From: an uncultured Flavobacterium sp.
Lineage (GTDB): Bacteria; Bacteroidota; Bacteroidia; Flavobacteriales; Flavobacteriaceae
Reading direction: 5' to 3'
Assembly (NCBI RefSeq): GCF_937967675.1
Contig: NZ_CALBSN010000185.1
Location: 1-15,045, forward strand
Length of the DNA: 15,045 bases
Part shown: positions 12,687 to 15,045 of the stretch, one piece after another
How positions within the stretch are numbered: position 1 is the stretch's first letter
Layout of the letters: each line of letters starts with the position of its first letter
Program-made: the position numbers and the translations under genes
Notes under the pieces: generated by a model
Seen by the model: only the letters and a program-made list of their open reading frames with translations
Databases searched by the model: none
What the model was told of the DNA's origin: nothing

Positions 12687-13718
12687 ATGAGAATTTTAAA
12701 ATACATATTACTACTTCTACTTCTTTTTAGTATTGCCTTCCTTGTTTTTGTGGTAACTCAAAAGGGAGACTACAAAATCGTACGTTCTAAAGAAATTAAA
12801 ATTGAAAAAGATATCGTTTTCAATTTTGTAACTGATTCCTCTTCCTATCAAGATTGGTCTCCATGGAAATCAGATGAAGCGAATTTTAAAAATATCAAAA
12901 TCACTCCAAACGATAGTTTAACACAAAACATATTTATTTCTGAAATCAAAAATGAATCCCTAATGCAATTTCAAAAAACCAATAATGGTGTTTTGATTAC
13001 TTGGGAATTAAATGGTAAATTAAATTTTAATCTAAAACTTCTATGTGTTCTTAAAGGTGGTGTGGATTATGTAATTGGAAATAAGTTAGAAGAAGGTTTA
13101 GAAAATATAGATACTTACTTAGTCAAAGAATTAAAAACGTACAATATCAAAATTAATGGATTGGTTACAAAACACATGACCAACTATATCCAACAAATTG
13201 ATACTTGTAATGCAGCCGATTTTCAAAAAGTGTCTAAAGCCATGTTGCAAAACATGTTATCTTTTGTTGAAAAAAATGATATCGAAATTTTAGGATTGCC
13301 TTTTATTACATATGAAAGTGTCAAACCCAATAACAAAGAAATCATTTTTGCTATGTGCGTTCCCGTTGAAGAAGAAATTCTTACTACACCTGGAAGTGAA
13401 ATTTCAGGCGGTCATTTCGATGAATTTTTAGCTGTAAAAACTACTTTAACTGGTGATTATTCGCATCGTAAAGAGGCTTGGAATAAAGCTAAAAATTATG
13501 CCCGAAAAAACAAATTAAACGAAGATACTAACGGAAAATTTATTGAAGTATACAAAACAAGTTTACCTAAAGAACGTAAACCTTCTAAATGGATTACAGA
13601 ATTATATTTACCGGTGAAGAAAAAAACATTCACACCTAAACCTAAAACGGAAACAACTCAGGAAAACCTAGAAAGCACAACTGAGACGAATATATCAACT
13701 AAACAAACTGAAAAATAA
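12687..13718 (+). CDS. Membrane-anchored SRPBCC + GyrI-like domain protein
   Basis: 343 residues. A single hydrophobic segment at ~5-23 anchors or exports the protein. Residues ~26-155 look like an SRPBCC (START/polyketide-cyclase-like) domain, with the DSSSYQDWSPW motif and the GKLNF/L strand pattern. Residues ~197-311 match the GyrI-like/AraC effector-binding domain (GLPFITYESV, MCVPVEEE, GGHFDEFLAVKTTLTGDYSH, then FIEVYKT and KWITELYLPV). The last ~32 residues are a Lys/Thr/Glu-rich low-complexity tail. Both domains form ligand-holding cavities; no catalytic residue or DNA-binding domain is seen, so it is not a transcription factor. The domain pair is common in Bacteroidota but its ligand is unknown. 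Own promoter upstream, terminator downstream. Confidence 0.82.
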   Translation: MRILKYILLLLLLFSIAFLVFVVTQKGDYKIVRSKEIKIEKDIVFNFVTDSSSYQDWSPWKSDEANFKNIKITPNDSLTQNIFISEIKNESLMQFQKTNNGVLITWELNGKLNFNLKLLCVLKGGVDYVIGNKLEEGLENIDTYLVKELKTYNIKINGLVTKHMTNYIQQIDTCNAADFQKVSKAMLQNMLSFVEKNDIEILGLPFITYESVKPNNKEIIFAMCVPVEEEILTTPGSEISGGHFDEFLAVKTTLTGDYSHRKEAWNKAKNYARKNKLNEDTNGKFIEVYKTSLPKERKPSKWITELYLPVKKKTFTPKPKTETTQENLESTTETNISTKQTEK

Positions 13719-13743
13719 AACCCGATTTTCATCGGGTTTTGTT
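13717..13743. terminator. Bidirectional terminator between the GyrI-like gene and tcdA
   Basis: AAAACCCGAT (13717-13726), loop TTTC, ATCGGGTTTT (13731-13740): a perfect 10-bp stem including A and T tracts, followed by GTTTTATTT. It lies between convergent stops and serves both strands; its first bases overlap the plus-strand stop codon. Confidence 0.92.
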
Positions 13744-14466
13744 TTATTTATTCTTTCCTATCAAATGCTTAACTACTGTTTCAGCAGCATGCAAACCAAA
13801 CAAAGCGGGCATCCAACTATTCGTTCCATAAAACGACTTTTTAAAGTTAGAACCATCCGTCATTTTTACACTATCGTAATCAGGTCTTTCAAAGGAGTAA
13901 ACTACTTTTACACCACTCGAAATTCCTTCTAATTTTAAACGTTTTCTCACCTGTTTCGCTAACGGACAATAATCGGTTTTACTGATGTCTTTTACACGCA
14001 CTTTTTCAGCTTCAAACTTACCTCCTGCGCCCATGTTACTAATAACTTTCACTTTCTTACGTTTACAAGCTACTATCAAATTGATTTTTGGTGTTAAGCT
14101 ATCGATACAATCTAAAACGTAATCAAATTCAGGAGTAACCAATTCAAAAGCGCGCTCTGGTGATAAAAACTCTTCAATGCGTGTTAATTTTAAATCAGGA
14201 TTAATATCCATCAATCGGTCGCCAACAATTTTGACTTTGGGTTGCCCAACCGTACTATGCAAAGCAGGTAATTGACGATTTATATTCGTAATGTCTACAA
14301 CATCACCATCAACAATAGTCATTGTTCCTACACCTGCGCGTGCTAAAAATTCGGCAGCAAAACTCCCTACTCCACCTAATCCAACCACCAAAACATTGGC
14401 GTTTTCTAATCGTTGAATACCTTCTTCTTTAAATAGCAATACTGCTCTTTCTTTCCACTTGGCCAT
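13744..14466 (-). CDS. tcdA: tRNA threonylcarbamoyladenosine dehydratase TcdA
   Basis: E1-like ATP-dependent enzyme that cyclises t6A37 to ct6A37 in ANN-decoding tRNAs. 240 residues. Visible: N-terminal ERAVLLFKEEGIQRL, ATP-binding GLGGVG (29-34), D53 in IVDGD, the N-x-N-R-Q arginine R64, LDCIDS (118-123), K127 in TPKINL, and the late NSWMPALFGLHAAETVV segment; all fit the TcdA/YgdL (CsdL) group. The adenylation core is present, and there is no rhodanese or ubiquitin-like domain, so it is not MoeB/ThiF-like in context. It lies 24 bases after a TatD-family gene on the same strand, a pairing suggestive of one operon. It ends at a shared bidirectional terminator. Confidence 0.95.
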   Translation of the reverse strand: MAKWKERAVLLFKEEGIQRLENANVLVVGLGGVGSFAAEFLARAGVGTMTIVDGDVVDITNINRQLPALHSTVGQPKVKIVGDRLMDINPDLKLTRIEEFLSPERAFELVTPEFDYVLDCIDSLTPKINLIVACKRKKVKVISNMGAGGKFEAEKVRVKDISKTDYCPLAKQVRKRLKLEGISSGVKVVYSFERPDYDSVKMTDGSNFKKSFYGTNSWMPALFGLHAAETVVKHLIGKNK

Positions 14467-14490
14467 AATTGGGTTGTATCGTTAAATTGG

Positions 14491-15045
14491 TTAACTGAAA
14501 ATCTTTGAAAAATTAGCAAAAACAATCGCTTTCATCTCTTCTACCGAAATTCCTTTTATCGCAGCCGCTTTTTCATAGACTTGATAAATGGATTCTTCAA
14601 TCGTGTCCGTTTCTAATAAAATTTGATTTTCGGGTGCAAAAATAAACACTTTTTCTAAATCTGGATTACGAAGTAAGTATTTTCCAAACGATAAATAAAA
14701 TCCGTTTTTGAGAAGAGATTGCGCCACTTGCTCGTTTTTTGAAAAACCATGAATAATCATTGGGTTCTCAATTTTCATTTCTTTCTTGATGGCAATCACT
14801 TCATCATAGGCCGCCACACAGTGCAAAACGATAGGTTTATTCGTTTGCTTTACGATTTCTAATTGCTGTTTAAAAACCGAAATCTGTAAGTCTAAAGGAA
14901 TTTCAATTCGTTTATCTAATCCGCATTCCCCTAATGCTAAACACGATTTTACTTGAAGCTTTTGTTTAATAATTTCTAAATCAGTTTCCAAACGATGTTC
15001 ATCGATATACCAAGGATGAATTCCAATAGAATAACTAGGAATCGA
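14491..15045 (-). CDS. TatD family metal-dependent hydrolase, 5'-truncated by the window edge
   Basis: The minus-strand frame is open to the last base of the window, so 184 C-terminal residues of a usual ~215-260 are visible; the apparent start TTG at 14991 is internal. Read from the edge, the protein begins SIPSYSIGIHPWYIDEHRLE, which is the TatD GxHPW motif. Metal ligands visible in this numbering: E40 in ALGECGLDKR, H75 in IVLHCVAAYDE, H99 in IIHGFSKN and D147 in LLETDTIE. The N-terminal HxH metal pair lies outside the window. TatD proteins are 3'-5' DNases/exonucleases, some acting in RNA or D-aminoacyl-tRNA turnover; the exact substrate is not fixed. It is probably cotranscribed with tcdA, 24 bases downstream. 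Confidence 0.92.
   Translation of the reverse strand, partial: SIPSYSIGIHPWYIDEHRLETDLEIIKQKLQVKSCLALGECGLDKRIEIPLDLQISVFKQQLEIVKQTNKPIVLHCVAAYDEVIAIKKEMKIENPMIIHGFSKNEQVAQSLLKNGFYLSFGKYLLRNPDLEKVFIFAPENQILLETDTIEESIYQVYEKAAAIKGISVEEMKAIVFANFSKIFS

Noticed and set aside
12424..12687. 87-residue plus-strand frame overlapping the small membrane protein
   Set aside because: It lies in another frame of the same strand, has a Cys/Phe-rich unlikely composition, begins at a non-ATG codon and contains no recognisable pattern; the alternative frame gives a clean two-helix protein.
1..15045. Defence system, prophage, integrated element or CRISPR array
   Set aside because: All genes are typical chromosomal flavobacterial genes. 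No integrase, transposase, spaced direct repeats or att-like duplications were seen, and there is no obvious change in base composition.

Overview
The window looks like an ordinary chromosomal segment of a Bacteroidota bacterium, most likely a Flavobacteriaceae (Flavobacterium-like) species. The DNA is AT-rich. Promoter-like boxes match the Bacteroidota -7 element TAnnTTTG, and Shine-Dalgarno sequences are absent. Several genes are of types typical of this family: a LETM1/TerB-like protein, a DUF4920 lipoprotein, a stand-alone MnmD, an SRPBCC+GyrI-like protein and short conserved flavobacterial ORFs. I see no mobile element, prophage, CRISPR array, rRNA or tRNA, and no gene-free stretch longer than about 250 bases.

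Layout, left to right. (1) 1-3622, plus strand: the 3' seven-eighths of a uvrA gene, then one base later a LETM1-related protein with a TerB-like segment. (2) 3619-6983, minus strand: an inorganic-carbon cluster read right to left. It comprises a small exported protein, a SulP anion transporter with STAS domain, a beta carbonic anhydrase one base downstream, a terminator-like hairpin, and a second beta carbonic anhydrase of the Can type. (3) 7064-8577: divergent dps (minus) and oxyR (plus), a peroxide-response pair with facing promoters and a candidate shared operator. (4) 8613-10627, minus strand: a 64-residue conserved hypothetical, the tRNA-modifying methyltransferase MnmD, then a two-gene operon of lipoproteins (DUF4920, and a CxxCH cytochrome with its heme motif near the C-terminus). 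(5) 10872-11939, plus: branched-chain aminotransferase ilvE, with a structured leader. (6) 12005-12388, minus: a MazG-like NTP pyrophosphohydrolase. (7) 12464-13718, plus: a small two-helix membrane protein and a membrane-anchored SRPBCC+GyrI-like protein. (8) 13744-15045, minus: tcdA (ct6A37 formation) preceded by the 3' part of a TatD-family nuclease gene.

The gene sets that clearly work together are the carbon cluster, which I infer to import and hydrate bicarbonate/CO2, and the oxyR/dps pair. With the ATG start, the two OxyR redox cysteines fall at residues 199 and 208, as in E. coli. Two enzymes modify tRNA (MnmD at U34, TcdA at A37) but they are not in one operon. Several apparent upstream extensions (dps, oxyR, the DUF4920 gene, ilvE, the small membrane protein) begin at TTG or GTG. 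In most of these cases a -7 box overlaps or lies downstream of that codon, so internal ATG starts are used here.

I did not find a clearly new system. The best candidates for follow-up are the SulP/carbonic anhydrase cluster with its small exported protein and leader inverted repeat, the DUF4920/cytochrome lipoprotein pair, and the uvrA-LETM1/TerB gene pair.
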